From assembly GCA_029245025.1 (NCBI GenBank), contig JAQWQC010000014.1:1-64000 (forward strand): a stretch of DNA of 64,000 bases. The letters run 5' to 3'. The translations under genes were made by a program, and so were the position numbers. Positions 9,111 through 18,287 of this stretch are shown in pieces. Source of the DNA: Rhodospirillaceae bacterium (GTDB lineage Bacteria; Pseudomonadota; Alphaproteobacteria; Rhodospirillales; Rhodospirillaceae). Every line of letters starts with the position of its first letter. Positions within the stretch are counted from its first letter, which is position 1. The notes under the pieces are model-generated. The model worked only from the letters and a program-made list of their open reading frames with translations, had not been told where the DNA came from and did no database searches.

Positions 9111-10412
9111 ATGAATGAACATGTTGGCACTATGACATCGGCCCAAGAGTTCAAGAGCGGCTGGCGGGTTTTACTGGTCGCTGCCATGGGCGTGACCTGC
9201 GGTATTACGGCTGTCCCGATCTACACCATCGGCGCTTTTGTCGGGCCGTTGGAGGATGCGTATGGATGGTCGCGCGGTGCCATTCAAAGCGCGACGGTTT
9301 TCTGCTACCTCACTCTTATTTTTGCTGGTCCCGTCGCTGGGTATCTAACAGACCACTACGGGCCACGGCGGGTAGCGCTATGGTCTGTATTTGGTATGTC
9401 CGTGGCTGTCGGTAGCGCCTCGGTTTTGGCGGGCACGCTCTGGGGTTTGTATCTTGCCTATGCGTTGATCGGAATTCTTGGTGCTGGCACATCACCTGTG
9501 GTCTGGACACGGGCCGTGAGTAGCTGGTTCGAAAAGAAACGCGGGCTTGCTTTTGGGCTGACTCTTATGGGGACTGGCTTGTTCGCCACTGTGGGCCCCC
9601 TTTATGTGACCTGGGCTATTGCAGAATACGGATGGCGCGGTGGTTACTTGGCCCTTGCTTTTGTGCCCATCGTATTTGTCTTGCCGCTTGTCTACGTCTG
9701 GTTTTTTGTGCGCGCGAGTAGTGGTGATGACTCAGCACATGCTGCTGAAAACGTTGATAACCCTGAGGCGGGGATGGACCTAAATGCAGCTCTAAAAACG
9801 TCTCAGTTCTGGATCATCGCTTTTTCGTTTCTGTTTTTTTCAACCAGTATTTCGGGCTTTATCTCCAGCTTCATTCCGATGTTAACGGATGGTGGTCTAT
9901 CGCGCGCTGAAGCGGCTTCCATGGCCGGTTCTATCGGGCTGGCGGTTCTTCTTGGGCGTGTTCTTACGGGTATCCTGTTGGATCATGTTCGAGCCTCAGT
10001 CTTGTCGACAGTTGTTATGGCTTTCCCCGCCATTGGTTGTCTGCTTTGGGGGCTCGGTGTGCTCGGGCCGTCCGGCCCGTTGATTGCAGCAATTTTGGTC
10101 GGATTTGCAGGCGGTGCGGAATTCGATTTGGTCGCTTATATGACGTCCCGCTATTTTGGGCTGCGCCACTACGGCAAACTCTACGGTATTCTATTTTCAC
10201 CTGTGATTGCTGGCGCCGCTATTGGTCCACTTATGTTTGGGTTTGGGTTCGATAACTTTGGGTCGTACGCACCAGTGCTCCTTTTGGCTGCGGCTCTGTT
10301 TGTGGTGGGCGGTCTTTCTCAGTTGTTTCTGGGAAAATACCCGAGCTCTTTCATTAAGGGTTGTCCTTCCCGAAAACCTCATCCGCTTGAAATAAGCTTG
10401 GATCATCTGTAA
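9111..10412 (+). CDS. MFS transporter, C-terminus replaced by IS sequence
   Basis: 433 residues with about twelve membrane segments and the MFS loop motif GYLTDHYGPRR (about residues 76-86). The overall layout resembles the oxalate/formate antiporter-like or monocarboxylate-type MFS branch; the substrate is not readable. A second ATG at codon 8 is an equally good start. The native gene appears cut: from about base 10359 the sequence is the left inverted repeat of the adjacent IS, so roughly the last 17-19 residues (from about KGCPSRK to the end) are IS-encoded and unlike a transporter tail. The twelve membrane segments seem complete, so function may survive. Confidence 0.85.
   Translation: MNEHVGTMTSAQEFKSGWRVLLVAAMGVTCGITAVPIYTIGAFVGPLEDAYGWSRGAIQSATVFCYLTLIFAGPVAGYLTDHYGPRRVALWSVFGMSVAVGSASVLAGTLWGLYLAYALIGILGAGTSPVVWTRAVSSWFEKKRGLAFGLTLMGTGLFATVGPLYVTWAIAEYGWRGGYLALAFVPIVFVLPLVYVWFFVRASSGDDSAHAAENVDNPEAGMDLNAALKTSQFWIIAFSFLFFSTSISGFISSFIPMLTDGGLSRAEAASMAGSIGLAVLLGRVLTGILLDHVRASVLSTVVMAFPAIGCLLWGLGVLGPSGPLIAAILVGFAGGAEFDLVAYMTSRYFGLRHYGKLYGILFSPVIAGAAIGPLMFGFGFDNFGSYAPVLLLAAALFVVGGLSQLFLGKYPSSFIKGCPSRKPHPLEISLDHL
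10359..10391 (+). repeat. IS left terminal inverted repeat
   Basis: Matches the reverse complement of the right end at 21 of 33 positions with no gaps. TGTCC near the tip and ACCTCATCCGC (10376-10386) are identical and equally spaced in both ends. Confidence 0.75.
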
Positions 10413-10422
10413 TCCGATTGGC

Positions 10423-11442
10423 ATGGCCCAGTTCACGATACTTTTCTTTCTGACTATCTTGGCGCTTGTTAAGTCACCGAAGCGTCTCGCTTTAGAGAAC
10501 ATCGCCCTTCGGCATCAGGTCTCGGTTTTGAGGCGGAAGCATCCGGGTCGTATCCGAGTTTCCCGCATAGATCGGTTGTTTCTGAGTTGGCTGACAAAGG
10601 TATTCCTTTCAGTTCTTGACGCCATTGTAATTGTGAAACCTGAGACGGTGTTGAGGTGGCATCGGCATGGGTTCAGGCTGCTTTGGCGCTGGAAGTCCCG
10701 TAATCTGGGCGGTCGGCCAATCATCGATAAAGAACTACGCGATCTCATCAAGATGGTAGCCCGCGACAATCCGCTATGGGGTGCTCCACGTATCCATGGA
10801 GAGTTGCTTAAGCTGGGTTTTGATGTCTCTGAATCGACTGTGAGCAAGTATCTCAAGCGAACTTATCGGCCCAAAGGCCAGAGCTGGAAGACGTTTATTG
10901 GCAGCCACAAAGAAGCAATCGCCGCGGTTGATCTATTCATTGTTCCTACAGTCGGCTTCAAGATTCTGTATGGAATCGCAATTCTACATTTAGGTAGTCG
11001 TAAACTTGTTTGGACCAACGCGACCTATCACCCCACAGCTGAGTGGATTGCCAATCAGGTTAGCCAGGCCTTTCCTTGGGAGACCGCACCGCAGTATCTC
11101 GTGCGCGATCGAGACGCCATTTACGGAAATGTGTTTAAACGACGATTGGACGCAATGGGTATCAGAGACCGCCCGACGGCATATAGGTCTCCTTGGCAAA
11201 ACGGATATGTAGAGCGTGTCATTGGGTCGATACGACGAGAGTGTCTGGATCACACGATCATCTTTGGTGAGGCTCACTTGCGCCGAACGCTTAAGAGTTA
11301 CGCTCAGTATTACAATCGGGCTCGGACTCATCTGTCTTTAGAGAAAAATTCACCGGTTCCGCGCCCTGTTGAGCATGATGGCGCTATTACCAAGTGTCAG
11401 CACTTAGGTGGACTGCACCACGAGTACCGGCGGATGAGGTAA
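10423..11442 (+). CDS. IS transposase, integrase-core (rve) DDE type
   Basis: 339 residues. The N-terminal part has the ENIALRHQVSVLRRK segment (about 25-39) and a helix-turn-helix-like NPLWGAPRIHGELLKLG (about 116-132) shared by a large group of rhizobial and marine integrase-core transposases related to the IS3/IS481 superfamily. The catalytic residues are visible: D170 (AAVDLFIVPT), D229 or D231 (LVRDRDAIYG) and E264 (NGYVERVIGS). The protein ends in GGLHHEYRRMR, whose codons run into the right inverted repeat. Length is normal for the group and no frameshift is seen, so it may be active. I cannot assign the exact IS family from sequence alone. Confidence 0.92.
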   Translation: MAQFTILFFLTILALVKSPKRLALENIALRHQVSVLRRKHPGRIRVSRIDRLFLSWLTKVFLSVLDAIVIVKPETVLRWHRHGFRLLWRWKSRNLGGRPIIDKELRDLIKMVARDNPLWGAPRIHGELLKLGFDVSESTVSKYLKRTYRPKGQSWKTFIGSHKEAIAAVDLFIVPTVGFKILYGIAILHLGSRKLVWTNATYHPTAEWIANQVSQAFPWETAPQYLVRDRDAIYGNVFKRRLDAMGIRDRPTAYRSPWQNGYVERVIGSIRRECLDHTIIFGEAHLRRTLKSYAQYYNRARTHLSLEKNSPVPRPVEHDGAITKCQHLGGLHHEYRRMR

Positions 11443-11457
11443 AAACGAGGGACAGCC
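11425..11457 (-). repeat. IS right terminal inverted repeat
   Basis: Reverse complement of the left end, with identical TGTCC and ACCTCATCCGC blocks. It contains the last codons and stop of the transposase. Confidence 0.75.
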
Positions 11458-11523
11458 GATATTGGGCGCCAATCACACGCCATTAGCCCGCAACCGTTTG
11501 AACTGTTTAGACAATGTGGGAGA

Positions 11524-11547
11524 GGGGAGAGAAGTCTCTCTAACCCC
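11524..11547 (-). terminator. Hairpin downstream of tRNA-Gln
   Basis: GGGG/CCCC outer and AGAGA/TCTCT inner pairing just beyond the 3' end of the minus-strand tRNA. No T run follows on that strand, so it may be a processing or factor-dependent stop rather than a classic terminator. Confidence 0.4.
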
Positions 11548-11556
11548 AAGTCTGGT

Positions 11557-11631
11557 TGGCTGGGGCGGCAGGATTCGAACCTGCGAATGCCGATACCAAA
11601 AACCGGTGCCTTACCACTTGGCCACGCCCCA
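11557..11631 (-). tRNA. tRNA-Gln (anticodon TTG)
   Basis: Read on the minus strand, the acceptor TGGGGCG pairs with CGCCCCA, followed by discriminator G and an encoded CCA (11557-11559). The T arm carries GGTTCGAATCC. The anticodon stem CCGGT/ATCGG (one wobble) encloses a TTTTGGT loop, which places TTG at positions 34-36. The length is 75 nt including CCA. It is a single tRNA with no other RNA gene beside it. The IS ends 100 bases beyond its 3' end. Confidence 0.93.
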
Positions 11632-11727
11632 CCAGGGAATGGCGGGACCATAAGGGAAACTGTGCGTCGCCGCAACGCCTTGAATAGGCCTATTTTCGTG
11701 CATCTTTTGTGTTAGCGCGGGCTGCGA

Positions 11728-13797
11728 TTACAGCGTGTCTAAGGCCTCAATAAATGCGCCAGGGGTAAGTATTTGCGGCTGAACCTGGGGCTGCCCGGCG
11801 GCGTCATAGAGTACGTATAGCGGCACGCCAGATCGCCCGAAGGACTCCAGCGCCGCGGTGATAGAGGGATCCCGGTTGGTCCAATCCGCTTTCAGGTAAA
11901 CCACACCTTTGCTTTCTAGAGCGGCTTGAACGTCAGCGTTTGAAAGCACCGCTTTTTCGTTCACCAAACAGGTGATACACCAGGCGGCGGTAAAGTTGAT
12001 GAACACCGGTGTACCGCGCGCGCGCAGTTCATCCAGACGGGCGGGTGAATAAGGCTCTGAGTTGCTAGCCGCATTTCCCGCTTGAGCGGACTGTGCGTTT
12101 GGTGCTTGTGGAATACCTGCTAAGACGATCGCTCCAAGCGCTGCTGCAAACGCTAGTCCGGTTCCAATGACCGGCCGATCATCGCCGCTGCTTCCGATCA
12201 TCCAAGCGGTAAATGCCACGAGTATGATGCCGGCCAATGTCGCAGCGAGACCCATCGGATCTACTTGCTGTGCAACCACCCAGATGAGCCAGGCCACCGC
12301 CCCATACATGGGGAAGGCGAGCACCTGTTTGAAGGTTTCCATCCATGCGCCCGGCTTTGGTAATGCGCGGGCGGCGGCAGGCATGAAACCAATCAGCAGA
12401 AATGGAGCTGCAAGTCCGAGGGCGAGCCCTTCAAACACAGCAATAACAACCAGAGGGGGTTGAGTCAGCGCATAGCCGATCGCTGGTGCCATCAGTGGGG
12501 CCGTGCAGGGCGTGGCGACTACAGCAGCCAAGACACCGGTGAGGAATGATCCAACAGGACCGTCTCCCTTTATCCAGGTCGAACCAAATCCCATCAAAGC
12601 GTTGCCGATGTTGAACACACCCGACAAGCTCAAACCAACGGCGAGCATGATGTAGGCTAAAATTGTGACAAAGCCCGGGGATTGGAGTTGGAATCCCCAA
12701 CCCAGCCGGTCGCCGCTCGCTTTTAATACAAGAAGCACAGCCACCAGAACGCCAAATGATGCCAGCACACCAGCGGTGTAGGTGAGGGCGTCGCGACGGG
12801 CGCTGCCGCCTTCGCCATACTTAACGACCGCCAGTGCTTTCATGGACAAGACGGGCAAAACGCAGGGCATTAGATTCAACAAGATGCCGCCAAGGAATGC
12901 GAATAGCAGCGCTGCGACCAAGCTCATATCAGTTGCGGCCATCTCCGCAACCGGCGGAGCAGCTGCGCCAAGTATCATGGGAGCATTTTCAAAGGCGAAA
13001 GCGCGTTGTGTTAATCCTGCACCGACGGTGATCAGTCCGCCCAGAGTCTCCACTTGATCCGGGCCTGGCACTGTCGCAACCGTAAGGCGGAATCCTGTAG
13101 CCGTCCGCGTCACTCTTTGCGGCGCCGTGTTGTCCATTAGGTATGTTGCGTATGGAAAAAAAGTAATCTCTCCACTTGGTACATCACCCCAATCTCCATC
13201 CACAGTTAGCACTTCGGGTGTCATCGATGCGCTGACTGCCCCTGGTAAGGGTTCAGGGAGGGCGAGGGCAACGGAATTTAAGTATGCCCCATCCATGGTT
13301 GAGGCTTGCGGAGCGGCTGGGTCGATCGTGATGGGGATTGAGAACGAACCATCTTCAGGAATACAAATGTCGGCGCAGACTAACCATGTAACACGCGCAG
13401 AAAGAAGCACATTGCCTGTCTGTGATTCGTCGGCGACGGATAGACGGGCCAGCAAGGTGACTTCATCGCTATAGCCGAAGTTCATGAGGGTGCCGTAAGG
13501 CTGGCGCTCTGGTGTTGGCCATTGAATAGGCCCTGCTTCAAGATCGGGCACCGAGCTCCAATTGATCATCGTGGCCAGGCCTGAGTCACCTGGATTGCGC
13601 CAATAAGTATGCCAGCCTGGGTCTATCTCTAGTTTGAGGCCGACCCAAATTGTATCCCCGGGTGCGACGGCGGGGCGTTCCGTCATCAGTGTGGCGGTTA
13701 CGCGTTCTGTCGTCACAGTCGCTTGAGTCCATGCGGGGCCGACAGATGACAGCGCGAATGTGCCGATCAGGCATATAGTGGTGAGAAAGCGATTCAT
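11728..13797 (-). CDS. DsbD/ScsB-like protein-disulfide reductase
   Basis: 689 residues in three parts. After a signal sequence (about 1-24) comes a periplasmic domain with a Cys pair (CADICIPEDGSF, near residue 135) as in the DsbD alpha domain. Next is a membrane domain of about eight helices with the paired cysteines LNLMPCVLP and VATPCTAPLMAP. Last is a C-terminal thioredoxin domain with AAWCITCLVNEKAV (near residue 605). Such proteins carry electrons from cytoplasmic thioredoxin across the membrane to periplasmic partners; the layout matches the ScsB/DsbD family. The start ATG at 13797 gives a good signal peptide. Partner proteins are not adjacent. Confidence 0.88.
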   Translation of the reverse strand: MNRFLTTICLIGTFALSSVGPAWTQATVTTERVTATLMTERPAVAPGDTIWVGLKLEIDPGWHTYWRNPGDSGLATMINWSSVPDLEAGPIQWPTPERQPYGTLMNFGYSDEVTLLARLSVADESQTGNVLLSARVTWLVCADICIPEDGSFSIPITIDPAAPQASTMDGAYLNSVALALPEPLPGAVSASMTPEVLTVDGDWGDVPSGEITFFPYATYLMDNTAPQRVTRTATGFRLTVATVPGPDQVETLGGLITVGAGLTQRAFAFENAPMILGAAAPPVAEMAATDMSLVAALLFAFLGGILLNLMPCVLPVLSMKALAVVKYGEGGSARRDALTYTAGVLASFGVLVAVLLVLKASGDRLGWGFQLQSPGFVTILAYIMLAVGLSLSGVFNIGNALMGFGSTWIKGDGPVGSFLTGVLAAVVATPCTAPLMAPAIGYALTQPPLVVIAVFEGLALGLAAPFLLIGFMPAAARALPKPGAWMETFKQVLAFPMYGAVAWLIWVVAQQVDPMGLAATLAGIILVAFTAWMIGSSGDDRPVIGTGLAFAAALGAIVLAGIPQAPNAQSAQAGNAASNSEPYSPARLDELRARGTPVFINFTAAWCITCLVNEKAVLSNADVQAALESKGVVYLKADWTNRDPSITAALESFGRSGVPLYVLYDAAGQPQVQPQILTPGAFIEALDTL

Positions 13798-13862
13798 TCA
13801 ACAGATTCTAATGTCCCCACCCCAGGTTTCAAGTCAAGAGCGCAGGAGCGGTGCGCCTTTAA

Positions 13863-14738
13863 TTAGACTGTTTTACTCACCAAAGGGGTCGTTTCGACCC
13901 ACCAGGACGGCTGGGATTGGCGTAAGTTTTCCCGTCCCGCTTTGGCCTCGTCTGCAGTTTCGAATAGTCCAAAGCAAGTCGGGCCAGAACCGCTCATTCT
14001 CGCTAGTTGGCACCCTGGGAGGGAGTTGAGCTTGTTCAAGACGTCGCCAATGACTGGTGCGATTGCGCGGGCGGGGGCGGTGAGGCTATTTTCCCGCTTG
14101 GTCAGATAAGTGGTCAGTGCCTCAAAGGCTTCGCCTTCAGACCAAACCTCGGTGGTTGTGTGGATTGGCCCATCGAACGCATTGAACACATCAGCTGTTG
14201 CAAGAGAGATGCGCGGGTTGGCGAGCACCAACCATGCTTTAGGCCACGGCGGGAGGGTTTCAACACGTTCGCCGATGCCCCTGATTCGTGCGGCTTGCCC
14301 GTGACGGCACATCGGAACATCAGCCCCCAGATGTAAAGCTAAAGTTTGATCGCTGATCGGGCCGCTGTTCGATGCACCCCAGAGCGTCGTGCAACCTAAA
14401 ATCACAGCGGCGGCATCGGCTGACCCACCCCCAAGCCCAGCTGCGACGGGAATATTCTTTTCAAGTTCGATATTCACGCCGGTTGTTACGCCGAGGTGGG
14501 TCTGCATATGCCGGGCAGCACGGACCGCAAGATTACTCTCGTCTGGTTTCATGCCGTGAGATTCGGGCCCCGTAATATGCAAACAAATATCATCCGCGGG
14601 CCTTAGGGTCAGGGTGTCAGTTACAGTGGTGAACCCAATAAGAGAGTCCAGTTCGTGGTATCCGTCGTCACGACGACCTGTGATGTGCAGGGTGAGGTTA
14701 ATTTTGGCCGCAGCGGCCAGGGTTAAGGCCGCCGTCAT
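13863..14738 (-). CDS. ispE: 4-diphosphocytidyl-2-C-methyl-D-erythritol kinase
   Basis: IspE phosphorylates CDP-methylerythritol with ATP in the non-mevalonate isoprenoid pathway (cytosol). I chose the ATG at 14738 (MTAALTLAAAAKINLTLHIT) although the frame is open further upstream; it gives 291 residues, normal for the family, and leaves a 10-base gap to the TPR gene upstream. Visible motifs are AKINLTL at the N-terminus, the GHMP kinase loop PVAAGLGGGSADAAA (about 95-109) and the C-terminal ARMSGSGPTCFGLF motif. The longer frame upstream overlaps the TPR gene and is a shadow. Confidence 0.95.
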   Translation of the reverse strand: MTAALTLAAAAKINLTLHITGRRDDGYHELDSLIGFTTVTDTLTLRPADDICLHITGPESHGMKPDESNLAVRAARHMQTHLGVTTGVNIELEKNIPVAAGLGGGSADAAAVILGCTTLWGASNSGPISDQTLALHLGADVPMCRHGQAARIRGIGERVETLPPWPKAWLVLANPRISLATADVFNAFDGPIHTTTEVWSEGEAFEALTTYLTKRENSLTAPARAIAPVIGDVLNKLNSLPGCQLARMSGSGPTCFGLFETADEAKAGRENLRQSQPSWWVETTPLVSKTV

Positions 14739-14748
14739 TAAACCGACC

Positions 14749-16446
14749 CTAGTTGCGCGCCAATCCGCGTTGCAGTTTCGCCCGCAACTCTTCGGATTGC
14801 TCTTCGTCTGGTTCCATAGACAATGCACGCCTCCATTGGAATCGCGCTTCGGTCTCTCGACCAACCGTCCAATAGGCATCCCCAAGATGTTCGTTGATCG
14901 TTGGGTCAGAAGTGTTGAGGGTGACCGCACGTTCAAGCTGGACGACGGCATCCCCGTATTCGCCCATGAGGTACATTGCCCAACCAAGGCTATCGACGAT
15001 ATATCCGTCTTCGGGGCGCTGGCTGACCGCCAATTCAATCATGCGCCTTGCCTCAGAGACATTCTCGCCGCGGTCCAACCAAGAGTAGCCAAGGTAATTA
15101 AGTACCTGGGCTTGTTCGGGACTGAGTTGGAGCGCCTTCTTGAAATCTTTTTCGGCACGTTTCCATTTCTGAGCCCGCTCAAGAGCCATGCCGCGTGTAT
15201 AATAGAGAGCCCATCCGTCAGGTTCTCCATCGGGGTACCGGCTAAACGCACGATCGTAAAAATCGACAGCTTCTTCAAAGCGTTCTCTATTTCGCAATAT
15301 GTCCCCAACGGTAACCAGCGGCTCTGGAAAATTTGGCCGTCGTCGTGCCAAATCTTCGAGCATTTCGATCGCTTCGTCCGTCCGATCTTCACGCTCCAGA
15401 TTCTCAGCCAATCTCAATTGCGCAATGAGATAGCCGGGATCATCGGGGCCGATGGCCCGCAACATTTCGTTCGCGGGCTGATATTGTTGACGGGCAGACA
15501 TAGCGTCGGCAACTTCGCGACGGAGTACGTCTAGATCAGGATTCAAGTATAGCGCCATGTGGGCATAGACGATTGCAAGTGTAAGACCGGAAGACCGGCG
15601 GGCACTCGACATGCGAATACGTGTGATTGCGTAAAGGGCTTCGGCCATGCCCATTTGGGCGGTCAGTACCGGTGGAGTTTGTTCTGGGTCTTCGTATTGA
15701 TTGAGATAGCCATCCCAAAGCGCCGAACCGCCACGCTTTTCTCGAAAGTTCTCTACGGCTTTAACCGCTTCATCGCTGTAACCAAGACGATGCAATCCGT
15801 TTGTTGCCAGGCGCAGAATTGAAAGAGGTTGATTGTCGACATTTGCAGCAAGCGCTCGATAGTACACCAGTGCGGCTTCATCACGATCGTAAAATTCGTT
15901 GAGCATTGCCGACATCGTCGCAGACAACACGCGCCATTCCTTGCGTCCTTCATAAGGTGCTAAAGCGGATAATGCCTCTGTATGGTTGTCAGTTGGTGCT
16001 TTCGCCCAGGCACGAAGAAGCGGAAGAGCTAGACCTATCGTGCTGCGACCTGGAATGCCTTCGATCAAAGTCTGTGCGTCTTGGAACTCTCCATTTTTGT
16101 AATGGTCAATAGCCATCAACAGTGGGGCAACGGAAAGGCTGGGTCGATCAGCATAGGCGGATTTGGCGTAGGGTAGGGCGCCATCGATATCGCCGGATTG
16201 GGCTTTTTGAAAAAATGCACGGAACATGATAGTCCGATTGCCCGGGTCAATAGCTAACGCCTGGTCAAAGTAATTTGCCGCTGCCGCTGGGTCAGCTGTT
16301 GCCTGGGCGTGGAGACCAGATAAGTACGACGCCGCTAAACCAGTAGGTTCGGACTCCGCTTGCGAGGGGAAAACAAAAGTGAGACCGATAGCCAAAACCG
16401 CGGCCAAGGTCCATGTCTGGTCTCTCATCGAGGAATTAATTTTCAT
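14749..16446 (-). CDS. Exported tetratricopeptide-repeat protein
   Basis: 565 residues with an N-terminal signal sequence (about 10-31, ending PSQAES). The rest is helical repeats. TPR units are clearest at the C-terminal half, for example EEAVDFYDRAFSRYPDGEP, KRAEKDFKKALQLSPEQAQ, DAVVQLERAVTLNTSDPT and TEARFQWRRALSMEPDEE. In alphaproteobacteria a TPR protein of this kind commonly sits between ispE and the ETF-QO gene (family context). It probably acts in the periplasm or on the outer membrane as a protein-protein scaffold; no enzymatic motif is visible. It precedes ispE by 10 bases and is likely co-transcribed with it. Confidence 0.88.
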   Translation of the reverse strand: MKINSSMRDQTWTLAAVLAIGLTFVFPSQAESEPTGLAASYLSGLHAQATADPAAAANYFDQALAIDPGNRTIMFRAFFQKAQSGDIDGALPYAKSAYADRPSLSVAPLLMAIDHYKNGEFQDAQTLIEGIPGRSTIGLALPLLRAWAKAPTDNHTEALSALAPYEGRKEWRVLSATMSAMLNEFYDRDEAALVYYRALAANVDNQPLSILRLATNGLHRLGYSDEAVKAVENFREKRGGSALWDGYLNQYEDPEQTPPVLTAQMGMAEALYAITRIRMSSARRSSGLTLAIVYAHMALYLNPDLDVLRREVADAMSARQQYQPANEMLRAIGPDDPGYLIAQLRLAENLEREDRTDEAIEMLEDLARRRPNFPEPLVTVGDILRNRERFEEAVDFYDRAFSRYPDGEPDGWALYYTRGMALERAQKWKRAEKDFKKALQLSPEQAQVLNYLGYSWLDRGENVSEARRMIELAVSQRPEDGYIVDSLGWAMYLMGEYGDAVVQLERAVTLNTSDPTINEHLGDAYWTVGRETEARFQWRRALSMEPDEEQSEELRAKLQRGLARN

Positions 16447-16536
16447 AACTGTATTCTAAATGGCATGCCGCTTTAAAAAAAACCCGTAATCGTATGGGGT
16501 GTCTTCACCATTTCGTTAACGGTTGCTGCTTCGGCC

Positions 16537-18207
16537 TTACATATTTGGGTAATTTGGCCCACCACCCCCTTGGGGGACGGTCCAATTTATGTTGTGGCTC
16601 GGGTCCTTGATGTCACAGGTTTTGCAGTGGACACAGTTTTGGGCGTTGATCTGGAACCGTTTTCCGCTGCCTTGGCCAGCATCGACCACTTCATACACTC
16701 CAGCAGGACAATAGCGTTGAGCTGGTTCATCCCATTCCGGAAGGTTTTTATCGATCGGTAGGGTGGGGTCGCTTAGGTGAAGGTGGATCGGCTGATTTTC
16801 TTCATGATTAGTGTTTGAAATAAAAACCGAGCTCAGCTTATCGAACGAGATTGTCCCGTCTGGCTTCGGATAAGAAATTGGCTTGGCTTGATCAGCGGGG
16901 ACTAACGTATCCGCATCCCGTTTGCCGTGCTTCAACGTAAAGGGAATTCCAATGCCGAGATTGTTCATCCACATATCAAGCCCACCGAACATTAATCCGG
17001 CGAAAGTACCGAGCCTGCTCCAGAGCGGCTTTACATTTCGGACGCGCTTCAAGTCTTTGTATATCCAAGATGCTTTGTAGGCCTCTCCGAAGGCCGTTAG
17101 TTCATCGCGATTGCGTCCACTGGATACGGCCTCAAAAGCAGCTTCCGCAGCTAGCATCCCCGATTTCATGGCATTGTGACTGCCTTTGATTCGAGGCAAG
17201 TTAACCAAACCTGCTGAGCAGCCAATCAACGCGCCACCCGCAAAAGTCAGTTTGGGAACAGACTGAAAGCCGCCTTCCGTAATCGCGCGGGCACCATAAG
17301 AAACTCTGCGACCACCCTCGAGCACGGGTTTTATTTTTGGGTGGTGTTTGAAGCGTTGGAATTCGTCGAACGGCGATAGGTGAGGGTTTTTGTAATTCAA
17401 GTGAAGTACGAAGCCGATGGCGACTTGATTATCTTCAAAGTGATACATGAATGAGCCGCCGCCTGTGTCGCTTGAAAGCGGCCACCCCATGGTGTGGGTG
17501 ACCTGTCCCATAACGTGGTTCCCGGGCTTCACTTCCCACAGTTCTTTTAATCCGATACCAAATTTCGGGACGTCGCAGTCTGCATCTAGATCAAATTTAG
17601 AGATCAACTCTTTGGCCAAAGATCCACGTACGCCCTCTGCGATGAGCGTATACTTGCCAATCAATTCGATGCCTGGCTCGTAACTTGCTGTGTATTCACC
17701 ATCACGACCGACACCCATATCGCCAGTAGCGACGCCGCGCACAGAACCGTCATCTGTATACAACACCTCAGCCCCAGCGAACCCGGGATAGACTTCCACT
17801 TCCATCGCTTCGGCTTGTTCAGCAAGCCAGCGACAAACGTTGCCCAAGCTGACTATGTAGTTGCCATGATTACTCATCAACGGCGGCATAATAAAGTTGG
17901 GAACTCCGAGGCCACCTTTTTCTGTCAGATACAGAAAGCGATCTTGGGTGACTTCAGTATGGAGCGGCGCTCCTTTGTCCTTCCAGTCCGGGATCAATTC
18001 ATTTAGGGCAATGGGATCGATTACAGCGCCAGATAATATATGGGCACCTACTTCAGAGCCCTTCTCTAGGACACAGACGGAGATCTCTTGGTCTTTCTCT
18101 GAGGCTAGTTGTTTGAGGCGGATGGCTGCTGACAGACCAGCAGGCCCGCCGCCGACTATAACCACGTCGAACTCCATCGCTTCCCGTGCTGTTGCCCCAC
18201 CGTCCAT
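16537..18207 (-). CDS. Electron transfer flavoprotein-ubiquinone oxidoreductase
   Basis: This enzyme takes electrons from reduced ETF and passes them to ubiquinone in the inner membrane, linking acyl-CoA oxidation to respiration. I prefer the ATG at 18207 (MDGGATAREAMEFDV), which has AAGGGA nine bases upstream, over the 18252 start; this gives 556 residues, normal length. Seen: the FAD-binding motif VVIVGGGPAGLSAA near residue 15, a GGALIGCSAGLVN region, and the C-terminal 4Fe-4S motif CVHCKTCDIKDP with its upstream CPAGVYE cysteine. It works with EtfA/EtfB encoded at 46.7-48.4 kb. Confidence 0.95.
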   Translation of the reverse strand: MDGGATAREAMEFDVVIVGGGPAGLSAAIRLKQLASEKDQEISVCVLEKGSEVGAHILSGAVIDPIALNELIPDWKDKGAPLHTEVTQDRFLYLTEKGGLGVPNFIMPPLMSNHGNYIVSLGNVCRWLAEQAEAMEVEVYPGFAGAEVLYTDDGSVRGVATGDMGVGRDGEYTASYEPGIELIGKYTLIAEGVRGSLAKELISKFDLDADCDVPKFGIGLKELWEVKPGNHVMGQVTHTMGWPLSSDTGGGSFMYHFEDNQVAIGFVLHLNYKNPHLSPFDEFQRFKHHPKIKPVLEGGRRVSYGARAITEGGFQSVPKLTFAGGALIGCSAGLVNLPRIKGSHNAMKSGMLAAEAAFEAVSSGRNRDELTAFGEAYKASWIYKDLKRVRNVKPLWSRLGTFAGLMFGGLDMWMNNLGIGIPFTLKHGKRDADTLVPADQAKPISYPKPDGTISFDKLSSVFISNTNHEENQPIHLHLSDPTLPIDKNLPEWDEPAQRYCPAGVYEVVDAGQGSGKRFQINAQNCVHCKTCDIKDPSHNINWTVPQGGGGPNYPNM

Positions 18208-18287
18208 CGCATATTCCCTTCGAATCGAACTATCTGAATTTGGCCAGAACATAGCCGTTTGGACCGGGTCCGGTCCATGGTAAGCCT

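Larger units (their letters stand above)
10359..11457 (+). mobile_element. Insertion sequence with DDE integrase-core transposase
   Basis: One transposase gene is flanked by imperfect terminal inverted repeats, 10359-10391 and 11425-11457, giving an element of about 1.1 kb. The outermost bases are not certain because no clear target duplication is visible. The left end lies inside the MFS gene and the right end 100 bases before a tRNA-Gln gene. The transposase stop codon lies inside the right repeat. The frame is intact, suggesting a recent insertion. Confidence 0.8.

Noticed and set aside
10350-11470. Target-site duplication flanking the IS
   Set aside because: The bases just outside the two repeats do not match at any likely length.
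14614-15534. Long plus-strand ORF of 306 codons
   Set aside because: It runs antisense to ispE and the TPR gene, which have clear family motifs.
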